A DNA stretch of 64,000 bases from Devosia sp. A16 (GTDB lineage Bacteria > Pseudomonadota > Alphaproteobacteria > Rhizobiales > Devosiaceae): NCBI RefSeq assembly GCF_001402915.1, contig NZ_CP012945.1:248001-312000 (forward strand), written 5' to 3'. Both the position numbers and the translations under genes were made by a program. A model generated the notes under the pieces. The model worked only from the letters and a program-made list of their open reading frames with translations. It was not told the DNA's origin and made no database searches. Position 1 is the first letter of the stretch. Each line of letters begins with the position of its first letter. Below, piece after piece: positions 17,327 through 25,793 of the stretch.

Positions 17327-17782
17327 TCAGATGCCGACCCCGGCGTGTCTTGCGAGTTGCACCCCCTGCGCCCGCCAGCCATTGGCCTCCTCGGCCAGCA
17401 TGTAGATCGCCTCGTAGAGCCCCTGGTCGTTGCCCAGCAGCTTCACTTCCTGCACCACGGTCTTGTCGCCAAGCTTCTCGAACCTGCCAAAGCTGTGCGA
17501 GCGCGACTCCATGATCGGTGCATAGCCCGATCCGACAATGGCGTCGAAGAACGCCTCGGCGCTGGGAAAGCCGGTGTGGAAGGCGGCCGAAGCCCACTGG
17601 AAGGCGCCTGGCGCGTCCTTGGCGCGGAACGCCGCGATCTGGCTGTCAATCACGCTCTGCCACGGCTCGGCCACGCCGGACGGGCTCGCCGGTTCCTCCG
17701 CTACAACTGCGCCGCCAAGCAGCGTCAGGGCCATCAGCAGGCCGATGGCCCACGCCATTGTCTCACTCGCCAGTCGCCGCAT
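17327..17782 (-). CDS. DUF4864-like exported protein
   Basis: A 151-residue protein with an N-terminal hydrophobic signal (MAWAIGLLMALTLLGGAVVA). The mature part matches the DUF4864 pattern: QSVIDSQIAAFRAKDAPGAFQWAS, then FPSAEAFFDAIVGSGYAPI and YEAIYMLAEEANGWRAQGVQL. Members are periplasmic or lipoprotein-like and uncharacterised, with an NTF2-like fold suggested. The start could be the internal Met9 that directly opens the signal. It is monocistronic. Confidence 0.65.
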   Translation of the reverse strand: MRRLASETMAWAIGLLMALTLLGGAVVAEEPASPSGVAEPWQSVIDSQIAAFRAKDAPGAFQWASAAFHTGFPSAEAFFDAIVGSGYAPIMESRSHSFGRFEKLGDKTVVQEVKLLGNDQGLYEAIYMLAEEANGWRAQGVQLARHAGVGI

Positions 17783-17920
17783 CGTCGACTCCCACCTTCC
17801 CGCCAGGCCACGGTCACACGATTGCCTTCAAATCGTACCGGCTTGACCGCTTTAGCAACGAAACATCCGCGCATTCGGTGGGCCTTATCACCGCGTTGTG
17901 AACTGAGTCAGCGAGTCCTC

Positions 17921-18259
17921 ATGTCTCCCACCAAGCTCCCCCAGTCGAAGCGACCGTCCTGGCGGTTGCCCCGACCGTTGTTTCGCAACGCCCTGAGCGC
18001 GGCCACCGCCATATCGTTCTCGCTCACCTTTGTCGTAGCAGGCATTGCACTGCTGCTCGGGATCATCCCGCCCCGCGCCATCATCGGTGGCGGCGACGTG
18101 GACACCGCTGTCGTCCTGCTGTTCGTGCCGCTCTGCGCCCTCATCCTCGCCATCCTCGTGGAGGTGGTTCGTTCCATCCTGCGGGAGGGGCTGCAAAGCC
18201 CCAAGGCACGCGAATCCAATCCTCTGTCCGGCTGGAAGCCCGGCCACGGCGAAGGCTGA
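17921..18259 (+). CDS. Small two-helix membrane protein, unknown
   Basis: 112 residues. A basic N-terminus (MSPTKLPQSKRPSWRLPRP) is followed by two hydrophobic segments, TAISFSLTFVVAGIALLLGIIP and TAVVLLFVPLCALILAILVEVV, then a polar tail. The positive-inside rule puts both ends in the cytoplasm. No family is recognised. The ATG at 17921 is chosen because the preceding frame runs antisense through the DUF4864 gene. Confidence 0.5.
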   Translation: MSPTKLPQSKRPSWRLPRPLFRNALSAATAISFSLTFVVAGIALLLGIIPPRAIIGGGDVDTAVVLLFVPLCALILAILVEVVRSILREGLQSPKARESNPLSGWKPGHGEG

Positions 18260-18428
18260 CCGGCACATTTTCGGCGCGTTTTCGCGTTGCCCCGTTCATC
18301 TTCCCGTTAGCTAGGATAGTCTAGAAGCCGGTAACGCTCGCTTCGGGCCGCCCCGCGCCGTATCCCCTGCTCCACCCAAGGCGAGCATGGGCTGCGGCGT
18401 CTCATGATTTTCGACTGAGGAAACCGAC

Positions 18429-20321
18429 ATGACCCGCACCGCCTTTGCCCCGCTCGGCCGCCGCCTGCGTCCGATGCGCGCCTTCCTGCTCGGCACCGTG
18501 TTCGCCGGCATCGCCGTCACCGGCGCGTCTGCCGAAACCCTCAGCGTCACCGGCATCACCCAGGGCGCCGCTGACGGCCCCTATGAACTCTCGGTCCCCA
18601 GTGTCGAAGTGGTCGACGGCAACCTCAATGAGGGCGCGGTGCGCGGGCTGTTCACCGGCACCCCGGGCGCATTCGATGCGCTGGCCACCCTCAATGCCAA
18701 ATCGGTCACCATCCCCGAGATCAAGGTCAGCTACCCGAGCTATGTCGAAGGCGCCGGCCCATCGGTGATCACCTATCGCGACGTCACCCTGACCGACGTC
18801 GCCAACGGCGTTGCCGCCGCCGCCCATGTCGGCAGTGCCGATTTCAGCGGTGCCGAGGACGTTACCGGCAGCTTCGGCGAAATGTCGGTCGGCCGTTTCG
18901 ATCTGGGAGCGCTGCTCGGCTTCTATGGCCTGAGCGCTGCCCCGGCCGCTGGCACCGAGATGAAGGAGGTCTATGCCGACTTCAAGTTCTCCGGCGGTTC
19001 GCTGAAAGGCGGCGACGCCTTCAGCTGCACGTTCGGCACCGGCGAGCTGGGCGGCTTCAGCGCCCGGCCGCTGAAGCAGAACTTCACCGAGATCAACAAT
19101 CTCGTCATGGAGGCCGAAGCCGCCCAGAAGGCCGGCACCGAGGTTGCGCCCGAGACGGTCGACAAGCTGGTCCGCTTCTACGCCGACATGTTCACCGCCT
19201 TCTCCTCGACCCCGATGACCTTCACCGGCTTCGACTGCTCCGGCAAGGACGAGAAGGGCAACCCGCTCACCGTGGCCTCGGGCCCGATCACCGTCGGCGG
19301 CTTCGAACCGGCAGTCTATCCGGCCATTTCGCTCGATGACTTCGACATGACAGTCGAGAATGACGGCTTCCTGAAGTTCGGCAACTTCACCTGGAAGAAG
19401 ATGGATTTCACCGCAGCCGTGGCGGCGATCGAAGCCGCGACCAAGCTCGATGAAGCCTACTTCACCGCCAATTGGCGCAAGCTGGTCCCGGCGCTCGACG
19501 GCATGAGCCTCGCCGACCTCTCGATCGACGTGCCCGATCCCGAAGCCTCCGGCAAGCGCATTACCGGCACGCTCGGTGCCTTCGACGCCACGCTCGGCAA
19601 CTACGTCAACGGGATCCCGGCCAGCATCGGGCTGAGTCTCTCCAATTTCATCCTGCCGATCACCGCCGAGATGACCGACCTGCCGGTGGCGGATCTGCTC
19701 GCCCGCGGCGTCGACAAGCTCGACATCTCGCTCGGCACCAAACTCGCCTGGGACCAGGCCTCGTCGACCATCAAGGTGGACGATGTGCTGATCGATATGG
19801 GCGCCCTCGGCCGCATCAACCTCTCGGGTACGTTCGGCAACGCTACAGAGGCGCTGTTCGCCGACAATACCGACGAGGCCACGATGGCGGCCATGCTGCT
19901 CACCCTGCAGGACGTGACCATCGAGGTCGAGGACCGCGGCATCGGTTCGCTCGCCTTCGCCGCCGGCGCCAAGGAAGCCGGCCAGTCCGAGGCGTCGTTC
20001 CGCACCGCCGTTGCCGGCATGGCCCAGGGCATGACCCTCGCCTTCCTCGGCAACACCAGCGAGGCACTCACCGCCGCCCAGCAGCTCGGCACCTTCCTCA
20101 ATGGCGCGTCGCACCTTAAGCTGACCATCACCAGCAAGGACGCAGCCGGCATCGGCCTCGCGGACCTCGCTGCCGCCGAGACCAACCCGGCGGCGCTGGC
20201 CGGCAAGCTCAACGTCGTCGCCGAAGCCAGCGGCGAGCCGGTCGAACTTCCGGTGCTCGACGCCCCGGTCCCGTCGACCCAGGACGAAAAGCGCGACCTC
20301 AAGGCCCCGGCCGCGCAGTAG
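18429..20321 (+). CDS. Large exported protein of unknown function
   Basis: 630 residues with a signal peptide near residues 12-38 (RAFLLGTVFAGIAVTG, cleavage after ASA). The mature protein is Gly/Ala/Asp-rich with repeating amphipathic strand-like stretches, for example VKVDDVLIDMGALGRINLSGTF-type segments near residues 450-465 and LKLTITSKDAAGIGLADLAA near 560. This suggests a beta-rich periplasmic or surface protein. Two Cys (SCTFGTGE, FDCSGKDE) might form a disulfide. It ends in a Lys/Pro/Ala-rich tail. No known domain is recognised. It is monocistronic and followed by a repeat pair. Confidence 0.7.
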   Translation: MTRTAFAPLGRRLRPMRAFLLGTVFAGIAVTGASAETLSVTGITQGAADGPYELSVPSVEVVDGNLNEGAVRGLFTGTPGAFDALATLNAKSVTIPEIKVSYPSYVEGAGPSVITYRDVTLTDVANGVAAAAHVGSADFSGAEDVTGSFGEMSVGRFDLGALLGFYGLSAAPAAGTEMKEVYADFKFSGGSLKGGDAFSCTFGTGELGGFSARPLKQNFTEINNLVMEAEAAQKAGTEVAPETVDKLVRFYADMFTAFSSTPMTFTGFDCSGKDEKGNPLTVASGPITVGGFEPAVYPAISLDDFDMTVENDGFLKFGNFTWKKMDFTAAVAAIEAATKLDEAYFTANWRKLVPALDGMSLADLSIDVPDPEASGKRITGTLGAFDATLGNYVNGIPASIGLSLSNFILPITAEMTDLPVADLLARGVDKLDISLGTKLAWDQASSTIKVDDVLIDMGALGRINLSGTFGNATEALFADNTDEATMAAMLLTLQDVTIEVEDRGIGSLAFAAGAKEAGQSEASFRTAVAGMAQGMTLAFLGNTSEALTAAQQLGTFLNGASHLKLTITSKDAAGIGLADLAAAETNPAALAGKLNVVAEASGEPVELPVLDAPVPSTQDEKRDLKAPAAQ

Positions 20322-20344
20322 CACCGGTCTGTCCGCCGCCACCG

Positions 20345-20510
20345 GCCGACACCTCCCCCCGTGTGGGGGAGGCTGGGAGGGGGGCGGCCACAAACACCGA
20401 GCGTGGCTGTCACCCGCCATCGCGCCTGTAGCCCCACCCCCTCGGAGCTGCGCTAGGTCGCTTCGCTCCCAAGCTTCGCTTGCCTCCCCCATCAAGGGGG
20501 AGGTGTTGGG
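20345..20510. repeat. Inverted pair of class C repeats
   Basis: CACCTCCCCCCGTGTGGGGG near 20350 and, inverted, CCTCCCCCATCAAGGGGGAGG near 20482 with the adjoining GGAGCTGCGCTAGGTCGCTT. The same unit recurs at 28578, 33228, 37279, 37581, 37850 and 61270. The gap 20322-20636 holds only this. Confidence 0.7.
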
Positions 20511-20636
20511 CCTGCGGATCTGGCTGAATGGTGCCTCGCCCCTCCCCCAAAGCGCCGCGGTAACGGTTGGCCCACTCAGACTCTTGTCCCCTCTTCCCCT
20601 TTGGCGCACTATGGCCATCTGAGAGGAGGACTGACG

Positions 20637-21065
20637 ATGCAAGTCGAGACTATCCTTCAATCCAAGGGCTACACCGTCCACACGGTGGAAGCCGGCGCGC
20701 CGCTCTCTGAAGCGGTGCGGATCCTGAACAGCAAGAAGATCGGTGCCGTGGTCGTCGTCGACGCCAAGGGCAAGGTCGCGGGCATCCTCAGCGAGCGCGA
20801 CGTCGTGCGTCATCTCGAACAGGACCCCGTTGCGATCCTGGCCGGCCCGGTCCGCAACGTCATGACCAGCAAGGTCATCACCTGCACCCCGGCCAGCACG
20901 GTGTCGGACCTCATGGAAACCATGACCCGCCACCGCATCCGCCACATCCCCATTGTCGAAGCCGGCAAGCTGACCGGCATCGTCTCGATCGGCGACGTGG
21001 TGAAGCGCAAGATCGAAGAGGCCGAACAGGAAGCCTTGGCGCTCAAGGAATATATCGCGTCGTAG
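20637..21065 (+). CDS. CBS-domain protein
   Basis: 142 residues made of a CBS pair. The first domain has TVEAGAPLSEAVRILNSKKIGAVVVVD and GILSERDVVRHL; the second has VMTSKVITCTPASTVSDLMETM and HIPIVEAGKLTGIVSIGDVVK. CBS pairs (Bateman modules) bind adenosine nucleotides and act as energy or redox sensors. Stand-alone versions like this one are common in alphaproteobacteria and lack a known target. GAGGAGGACTG precedes the ATG at 20637. Confidence 0.88.
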   Translation: MQVETILQSKGYTVHTVEAGAPLSEAVRILNSKKIGAVVVVDAKGKVAGILSERDVVRHLEQDPVAILAGPVRNVMTSKVITCTPASTVSDLMETMTRHRIRHIPIVEAGKLTGIVSIGDVVKRKIEEAEQEALALKEYIAS

Positions 21066-21134
21066 CGCTCTCGCCGACTCGGCGACCACTCGAGACCCGC
21101 GCAGGCGATCGCCGTACCGTGGCGGCAGCAACAA

Positions 21135-21162
21135 AAAGGCCCCGGACGCATCCGGGGCCTTT
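21135..21162. terminator. Bidirectional terminator
   Basis: AAAGGCCCCGGA (21135-21146) pairs with TCCGGGGCCTTT (21151-21162), with A and T runs on both flanks. It serves both the CBS gene (plus) and the outer-membrane gene (minus). Confidence 0.88.
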
Positions 21163-21180
21163 GATTTCTCGAACGTCGGA

Positions 21181-21912
21181 TCAGAACGAGTAGTTCAGGC
21201 CGACCTTGACGGTGTGCAGCTTGAAGGTCGCATCGGCGGTGTCGCCCTCGACGTCGACGAGCTCCTCGGTACCGAAGTCATAGTACTGGTACTCGGCCTT
21301 CACCGACCAGTTGTCGTCCAGCGCCAGCTCGGCGCCCAGACCGACCGTCCAACCGCCCTTCGCTCCCGAGAACGTTCCGGTGCTGTCCGGATCTTCATCC
21401 GACGAGCCATCGACGATGTCGCCGAAGGTCGTGTCGATCTGCGCTACGGCAAGGCCGCCCTTGAGATAGAACAGCGCGTTGTCCGCGGCGAAGCCGAGAC
21501 GCGCCGTCACATCGGCATAGGCGCCGAAATCGACACGCCCGAAATTGTCCGGATCTTCCAGCACCGCATCATCGCCGCTGATCCCCAGCCAGCCCACCTG
21601 GCCCTCGATGCCCAGAACCACCGAGTCCATCTGCCAGTTCACGCCTGCCTGCAGCCCGGCGAGGAACCCGCTGGCATCGACGGCGAAGGCTTCTCCAGTG
21701 TCCTCGTCGAAGAATCCACCGCCCGGATCGGTGTCGGTCGCTTCGACAGTGCCCCAGCCATAGCCGATATGCGCACCGATATAGCCACCGGACCAATCGT
21801 GCCCGGCCGCTACGACCGGGACCGCAGCCGGCTCTTCAATAATCAGATCCGCCGCCATAGCAGAACTCGCTGCCATGAGGAGAGCCACAACACTTGCTGC
21901 CGTACGAAGCAT
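21181..21912 (-). CDS. Outer-membrane beta-barrel protein (Omp25/31-like)
   Basis: 243 residues. The signal peptide MLRTAASVVALLMAASSAMA is followed by the short proline-rich linker typical of this family. The eight-stranded barrel then starts at WSGGYIGAHIGYGWG and ends LHTVKVGLNYSF, with the terminal Phe required by the BAM machinery. Intermediate strands show alternating patterns (YADVTARLGFA, WSVKAEYQYYDFG). Members are abundant small porins or structural proteins of Rhizobiales. The 314-base gap upstream to 22226 shows no further gene and presumably holds its promoter. Confidence 0.88.
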   Translation of the reverse strand: MLRTAASVVALLMAASSAMAADLIIEEPAAVPVVAAGHDWSGGYIGAHIGYGWGTVEATDTDPGGGFFDEDTGEAFAVDASGFLAGLQAGVNWQMDSVVLGIEGQVGWLGISGDDAVLEDPDNFGRVDFGAYADVTARLGFAADNALFYLKGGLAVAQIDTTFGDIVDGSSDEDPDSTGTFSGAKGGWTVGLGAELALDDNWSVKAEYQYYDFGTEELVDVEGDTADATFKLHTVKVGLNYSF

Positions 21913-22226
21913 TTTTTAGGGAACCCCCTGTGTCACATTGCCGGAATCGACAATGACACCGTTTCGCCGTACGTCAACTTTCCTTCCGATTTCGAACATA
22001 GTTTGACTGAAAAGTGTGACCGAGACGACGCAGTAATATGCCAGATCGTCTTGGCATCGACTGAAAAGCAACGATTTTTCGTCGTTCATCAACTTGGCGG
22101 CAAAGCGACCTCGCGAGGCGAGCCGCACCTTTCCAACCTTGCCACGATTTCACCTCGCCGCAACGCCCCGGCAAGCCGACGCAGGCCATCTTTCCCTCGT
22201 TGCCACCAAATCGATGGGAGACCCCG

Positions 22227-22799
22227 ATGACCCCGACCCGCGCCACCATCCTCGCCGCCCTCGTAGCCGCCCTCGGCCTCACCGCCATGAGCCCGGTCTT
22301 CGCCGCCGGTCCCGAGCGTCCGCGCAGTGACAGCCGCACCCTCGAGTTTCGCCGCGATGCCGGCGGCGCTTTCCGCTTCGTCGATTTCTCCTGCAACAGC
22401 CGTGCGGCCGACCGGCTGGAGCGTCGCCTCGATCGCATGGCCGGCAAGCTGAAGCTGAGCAAGGACCAGGAAAAACTGTTCGAGGACTTCCGCACCTCGG
22501 CGCTGACCGCGCAGACCGATTTCGCCGACCGGTGCGACACCATCCGGCCCGGCACCGCCACCAACGACAGGCAGCGCCCCGACCTGATCCAGCGGCTTGA
22601 ACAACGCCTGAAGTTCGATGAAGCGCGTGTCGCGGCGATGACCGAACTGCTGCCGCAGTTCAGGAGCTTCTACGAGAGCCTCACCGACAACCAGAAGCGC
22701 GAACTCGCGCCGCGCCGCCACATGCAGGGCAAAATGCTGCACCCCGGCCAGGCACGGCCCCATCACTCCGCCCCGGCGGCCCCCGGTTTGGACGGCTGA
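22227..22799 (+). CDS. LTXXQ/Spy-like periplasmic protein
   Basis: 190 residues with a signal peptide (ATILAALVAALGLTAMSPVFA). The mature helical part has an LTXXQ-related motif, LKLSKDQEKLFEDFRTSA, and a long helix LIQRLEQRLKFDEARVAAM followed by FYESLTDNQKRELA (second LTxxQ). That is the layout of Spy/CpxP periplasmic chaperones and stress-response proteins. The C-terminus is His/Pro-rich (PHHSAPAAP). GGGAGACC before the ATG at 22227 fixes the start. Confidence 0.75.
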   Translation: MTPTRATILAALVAALGLTAMSPVFAAGPERPRSDSRTLEFRRDAGGAFRFVDFSCNSRAADRLERRLDRMAGKLKLSKDQEKLFEDFRTSALTAQTDFADRCDTIRPGTATNDRQRPDLIQRLEQRLKFDEARVAAMTELLPQFRSFYESLTDNQKRELAPRRHMQGKMLHPGQARPHHSAPAAPGLDG

Positions 22800-22855
22800 T
22801 CCCAGTCCCCGCCGGTCCGCAGCCCCAACGCGACCGGTCGCGACGCCGTCCCAGA

Positions 22856-22886
22856 GAAGCCCCGGCGCCCCTCCCGCCGGGGCTTC
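22856..22886 (+). terminator. Hairpin after the LTXXQ gene
   Basis: GAAGCCCCGGC (22856-22866) pairs with GCCGGGGCTTC (22876-22886). It lacks a T-run. It probably ends or stabilises the LTXXQ transcript. Confidence 0.5.
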
Positions 22887-22903
22887 GAACCGTCCCGAAG
22901 GGC

Positions 22904-22960
22904 AAATCGCTCCAGTGAAGCGATTGAGATGAGAAGGCCATGAGAGCTACGCTCGAATGG
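22904..22960 (+). repeat. Dispersed palindromic element, copy 1
   Basis: The imperfect palindrome AATCGCT...AGCGATT (22905-22925) is followed by the conserved tail GAGAAGGCCATGAGAGCT and CGCTCGAATGG. The same order is found inverted at 37443-37501. Sequence similarity stops right after GAATGG in both. Confidence 0.7.
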
Positions 22961-23096
22961 CATCGAAGGCGCCGCACGTACTGTCCCTTCGGCACACCAC
23001 TCCGCCTCCCAGCATCGCCCCCTTATCCACACGCCGCATTGCCCCGGTCACATGGCTCCGCTAACCATCGGGCATCTGATCTCCCGAGCGCCATTC

Positions 23097-24329
23097 ATGA
23101 CCGCCCTGCCCCTCGACACCGACCTGATCCGCGCCGAGTTCCCGGCGTTCCGCGAGCCGAGCCTCGAGGGCTGGGCCTTCTTCGAGAATGCCGGCGGCTC
23201 CTATACCAGCCAGCAGGTGCTCGGCCGGCTCGACCACTTTTATCGCGCCACCAAGGTGCAGCCCTATGGCTTCTACCCGGCCTCGCGCGAGGCCGGCGCC
23301 GCCATGGACCTGGCGCACCGGCGTATGGCACAGGCGCTCAATGTCGGCATGGACTGGATACATTTCGGCCCCTCGACCTCGGGCAATACCTATACGCTCG
23401 GCAACGCCTTTGCCGGCTGGTTGAAGCCGGGCGACGCGGTGGTGGTCACCAACCAGGATCACGAGGCCAATGGCGGTGCCTGGCGCCGGCTGGCGGATCG
23501 CGGCATCGTCATTCGCGAGTGGCAGGTCGACCCGGTGACCGGCCATCTCGACCCGGCGGGGCTCGACCAGCTGCTCGATTCGAAGGTCCGCGCCGTCTGC
23601 TTTCCGCACGCCTCCAACATCGTGGGCGAGATCAACCCGGTGCACGAGATCGTCCAGAAGGCCAAAAGCTACGGCGCGGTCACCGTGGTCGATGGCGTCT
23701 CCTACGCTCCGCATGGCCTGCCCGACCTGCTCGAGCTGGGCTGCGACATCTACCTGTTCTCCGCCTACAAGGTGTACGGCCCGCACCAGGGGGTGATGGC
23801 AGTCCGCCCCTCGCTGGCGTCGGAATTGCCGAACCAGGGCCATTTCTTCAACGACACCCAGCCGCGCAAGCGCCTCGTCCCGGCCGGCCCCGACCACGCG
23901 CAGATCGCCGCCACCGCCGGCGTCGCCGACTATCTCGAACGGGTCGCCGAGCTCGCCGGCGATCGGGTCGAAGGCGCCAATGCCTTCCGCAAGGCGCATG
24001 CCGCCATGCGTCTGCAGGAGGAGATCCTGCTCGCGCCGCTGATGGAGTTCCTGCGCCAGAAGAACAATGTCCGGCTGATCGGCCCCACCGACCCGAGCAA
24101 GCGCGCACCAACCGTCTCGCTGGCGCTGGGCGAACTCGCCGTGGAGGCCGCCGATCGCCTGGCCCGCCGCAAAATCATGGCGTCGGGCGGCCATTTCTAT
24201 GCCTACCGCCTGCTCGAGGCCCTCGGCCTCAACCCCGGCCACGGTGTGCTGCGCGTCTCGTTCACCCACTACACCTCGCCTGCCGAAGTGCAGCGCCTGA
24301 TCGAGGCGCTGGATGCCGAGCTGAAATAG
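23097..24329 (+). CDS. Class V aminotransferase (cysteine desulfurase-like)
   Basis: 410 residues from ATG 23097; an in-frame Met 15 codons upstream is possible. The PLP-enzyme features are FGPSTSGNTYTL, the Asp/His pair in VTNQDHEANGGAW, VVDGVSYAPHGLPD (Asp contacting PLP nitrogen), and the Schiff-base Lys in LFSAYKVYGPHQG (about residue 228). The family includes cysteine desulfurases, kynureninases and isopenicillin-epimerase-like enzymes. The absence of a C-terminal Cys-rich loop argues against an Fe-S-supplying desulfurase. It is monocistronic; substrate unknown. Confidence 0.82.
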   Translation: MTALPLDTDLIRAEFPAFREPSLEGWAFFENAGGSYTSQQVLGRLDHFYRATKVQPYGFYPASREAGAAMDLAHRRMAQALNVGMDWIHFGPSTSGNTYTLGNAFAGWLKPGDAVVVTNQDHEANGGAWRRLADRGIVIREWQVDPVTGHLDPAGLDQLLDSKVRAVCFPHASNIVGEINPVHEIVQKAKSYGAVTVVDGVSYAPHGLPDLLELGCDIYLFSAYKVYGPHQGVMAVRPSLASELPNQGHFFNDTQPRKRLVPAGPDHAQIAATAGVADYLERVAELAGDRVEGANAFRKAHAAMRLQEEILLAPLMEFLRQKNNVRLIGPTDPSKRAPTVSLALGELAVEAADRLARRKIMASGGHFYAYRLLEALGLNPGHGVLRVSFTHYTSPAEVQRLIEALDAELK

Positions 24330-24383
24330 GCTCGCAGCAGGCCCGGTCACCGGGCCCACTGCTTCGCGGCAGGTGGCGGAAAC

Positions 24384-25097
24384 CTACCGCGCCGCGTTGA
24401 GGCTGAGCTCGCCGTTACTGAGGAACCAGCTCTTGCTGAACAGCGTGAGGTCGAGCGGGTTGGGCAGCCGAACGTCACCCAGGTCGGGATGCGGCTTGTC
24501 GGCCGGGTCGTACGAGCGGTCGATCTGCGAGATGAAGACGATCACCAGCCCGCGCGCTTCGGCGAACCCCTTCAGCGCCCGGACCTGTTCGGCCACCGGC
24601 GGGTTGTCGCGCCGCTGGTCCAGCAGTTGCAGATAGTCGACGACGATCACCGTGCCGCGCGATGCCTCGGCCATCTTCTCGATGATATAGGCGGCCGAGA
24701 TGCGGTCCGAGCAATCGAAGCCGAAGCGATCGCCCAGTTCGGCCGGCTCCCGGCCGATCGCCCGCAACCGTTCCAGCACGTCCCTGTCGGTATATTCGAG
24801 CGTGAAGAACATGCCCCGGCCGCCGGCTTTCGCCGCTTCGGCGGCCAGCTCGAGCGCCAGCAGGGTCTTGCCCTGCCCGGGGCGGGCCCCGACCAGCACC
24901 AGTTCGCCGGGTTGCAGGCGTCCATAGAGCCTCGTCGCCGGAGAACTCTCGGCATAACGAGCGGCCAGCAGGCTCCACCCGGAAAATCCCTCTGCCGCCG
25001 CGACGCGATCGAGCGCTGCGCTCAGGGGAATCTTCTCCTCACGCGACAGCCGCCTGGCCTCACGCTTTAACTGATAGATCGGAACAGACAGTTTCAT
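24384..25097 (-). CDS. DnaB-like RecA-fold ATPase (short helicase-like)
   Basis: 237 residues. Walker A is GARPGQGKTLLALELA (about residues 70-85) and Walker B is VIVVDYLQLLDQRRDN. The latter is the exact signature of the replicative helicase DnaB C-terminal domain, and ISQIDRSYD corresponds to motif H4. The DnaB N-terminal domain is missing. Instead there is a helical segment, YQLKREARRLSREEKIPLSAALDRVA. Short solo copies like this occur in many Rhizobiales and have no assigned role. They may be phage-derived or act in mobile-element replication. Confidence 0.7.
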   Translation of the reverse strand: MKLSVPIYQLKREARRLSREEKIPLSAALDRVAAAEGFSGWSLLAARYAESSPATRLYGRLQPGELVLVGARPGQGKTLLALELAAEAAKAGGRGMFFTLEYTDRDVLERLRAIGREPAELGDRFGFDCSDRISAAYIIEKMAEASRGTVIVVDYLQLLDQRRDNPPVAEQVRALKGFAEARGLVIVFISQIDRSYDPADKPHPDLGDVRLPNPLDLTLFSKSWFLSNGELSLNAAR

Positions 25098-25277
25098 GCG
25101 AAAACCTCCTGGTTCGGGTCCAGCAGCAATCCCTCCTTTTGCCTTCGCCCGATCAGTCGGTTCGGTTTTCAGTCAGCCCTGTATGCGGTCTACTTTCCCG
25201 TCGGAGGGGGGAGGCGCGGGCCGCGCGCCGAACCCCGATGCTAGCCGATTCCTCCGCCACCCTCCATCGTCCCACTC

Positions 25278-25631
25278 TCAGACGGCGCCGTCGTAGCAGG
25301 CGACCGAGCGGCAGACCTTGCCGGCCGAGTCGAACTCGACCGTCTCGGCAACCAGTTGCCCGCGCTGGTTGCGGTAGAGGATGGTCAGGCACTGGTGACC
25401 GGACAGCACCGCTTCGAGCGTAAATCGCAGGTCCGGGATCGCCGCCAGCGCGGCGCTCCAGTACTCGCGCAGCGCCGCAATTCCATTGACCCGACCATCG
25501 CCCAGCCGTCTCGCCGCCACCGGCGACAGAAAGACGATATCGGCTGCGTAGTGATCCAGTATCCGTTCCAGGTCGCGCGCGTTCCACGCCTCGACCCACG
25601 CTTCGGCGAAACTCCGGCTCTCGATGCTCAT
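25278..25631 (-). CDS. SnoaL-like (NTF2-fold) protein
   Basis: 117 residues with the SnoaL pattern: FAEAWVEAWNARDLERILDHYAADIVFLSP, then GIAALREYWSAALAAIPDLRF and strands to the end. Such proteins are often steroid-isomerase-like or polyketide-cyclase-like, or simply small ligand-binding. The ATG at 25631 is preferred over the upstream Met because GGAGGAAG precedes it. A 21-bp palindrome lies 29 bases upstream and probably controls it. It is not obviously paralogous to the SnoaL protein at 4.7 kb. Confidence 0.72.
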   Translation of the reverse strand: MSIESRSFAEAWVEAWNARDLERILDHYAADIVFLSPVAARRLGDGRVNGIAALREYWSAALAAIPDLRFTLEAVLSGHQCLTILYRNQRGQLVAETVEFDSAGKVCRSVACYDGAV

Positions 25632-25659
25632 GACCACTTCCTCCATGTGTCCCGCATAT

Positions 25660-25680
25660 TATGTCAGCATTGCTGACATA
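25660..25680. promoter_or_regulatory. 21-bp palindromic operator upstream of the SnoaL-like gene
   Basis: TATGTCAGCA and TGCTGACATA flank a single central T, making a perfect palindrome 29 bases upstream of the SnoaL start. No regulator gene adjoins it, so the binding protein must be encoded elsewhere. Confidence 0.65.
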
Positions 25681-25793
25681 ACTCCAGTGCCATCCCACAA
25701 TGTGTCCGGAGCGCCCCGCCCATCACGCGGGCTGATCGACGCCATTGCCAAAATCCGTTCGACGCCCCTCGCGGCTCCGGCTAAACAGCGCCG

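Noticed and set aside
18402-21134. Very long minus-strand frame opposite the exported protein
   Set aside because: High-GC antisense frame; the composition and lack of any domain contrast with the plus-strand protein, which has a signal peptide.
22939-22978. Small peptide starting MRATLEW with an AGAAGG site
   Set aside because: Conservation with the copy at 37443 stops after GAATGG, so there is no shared reading frame; kept as part of a repeat element.
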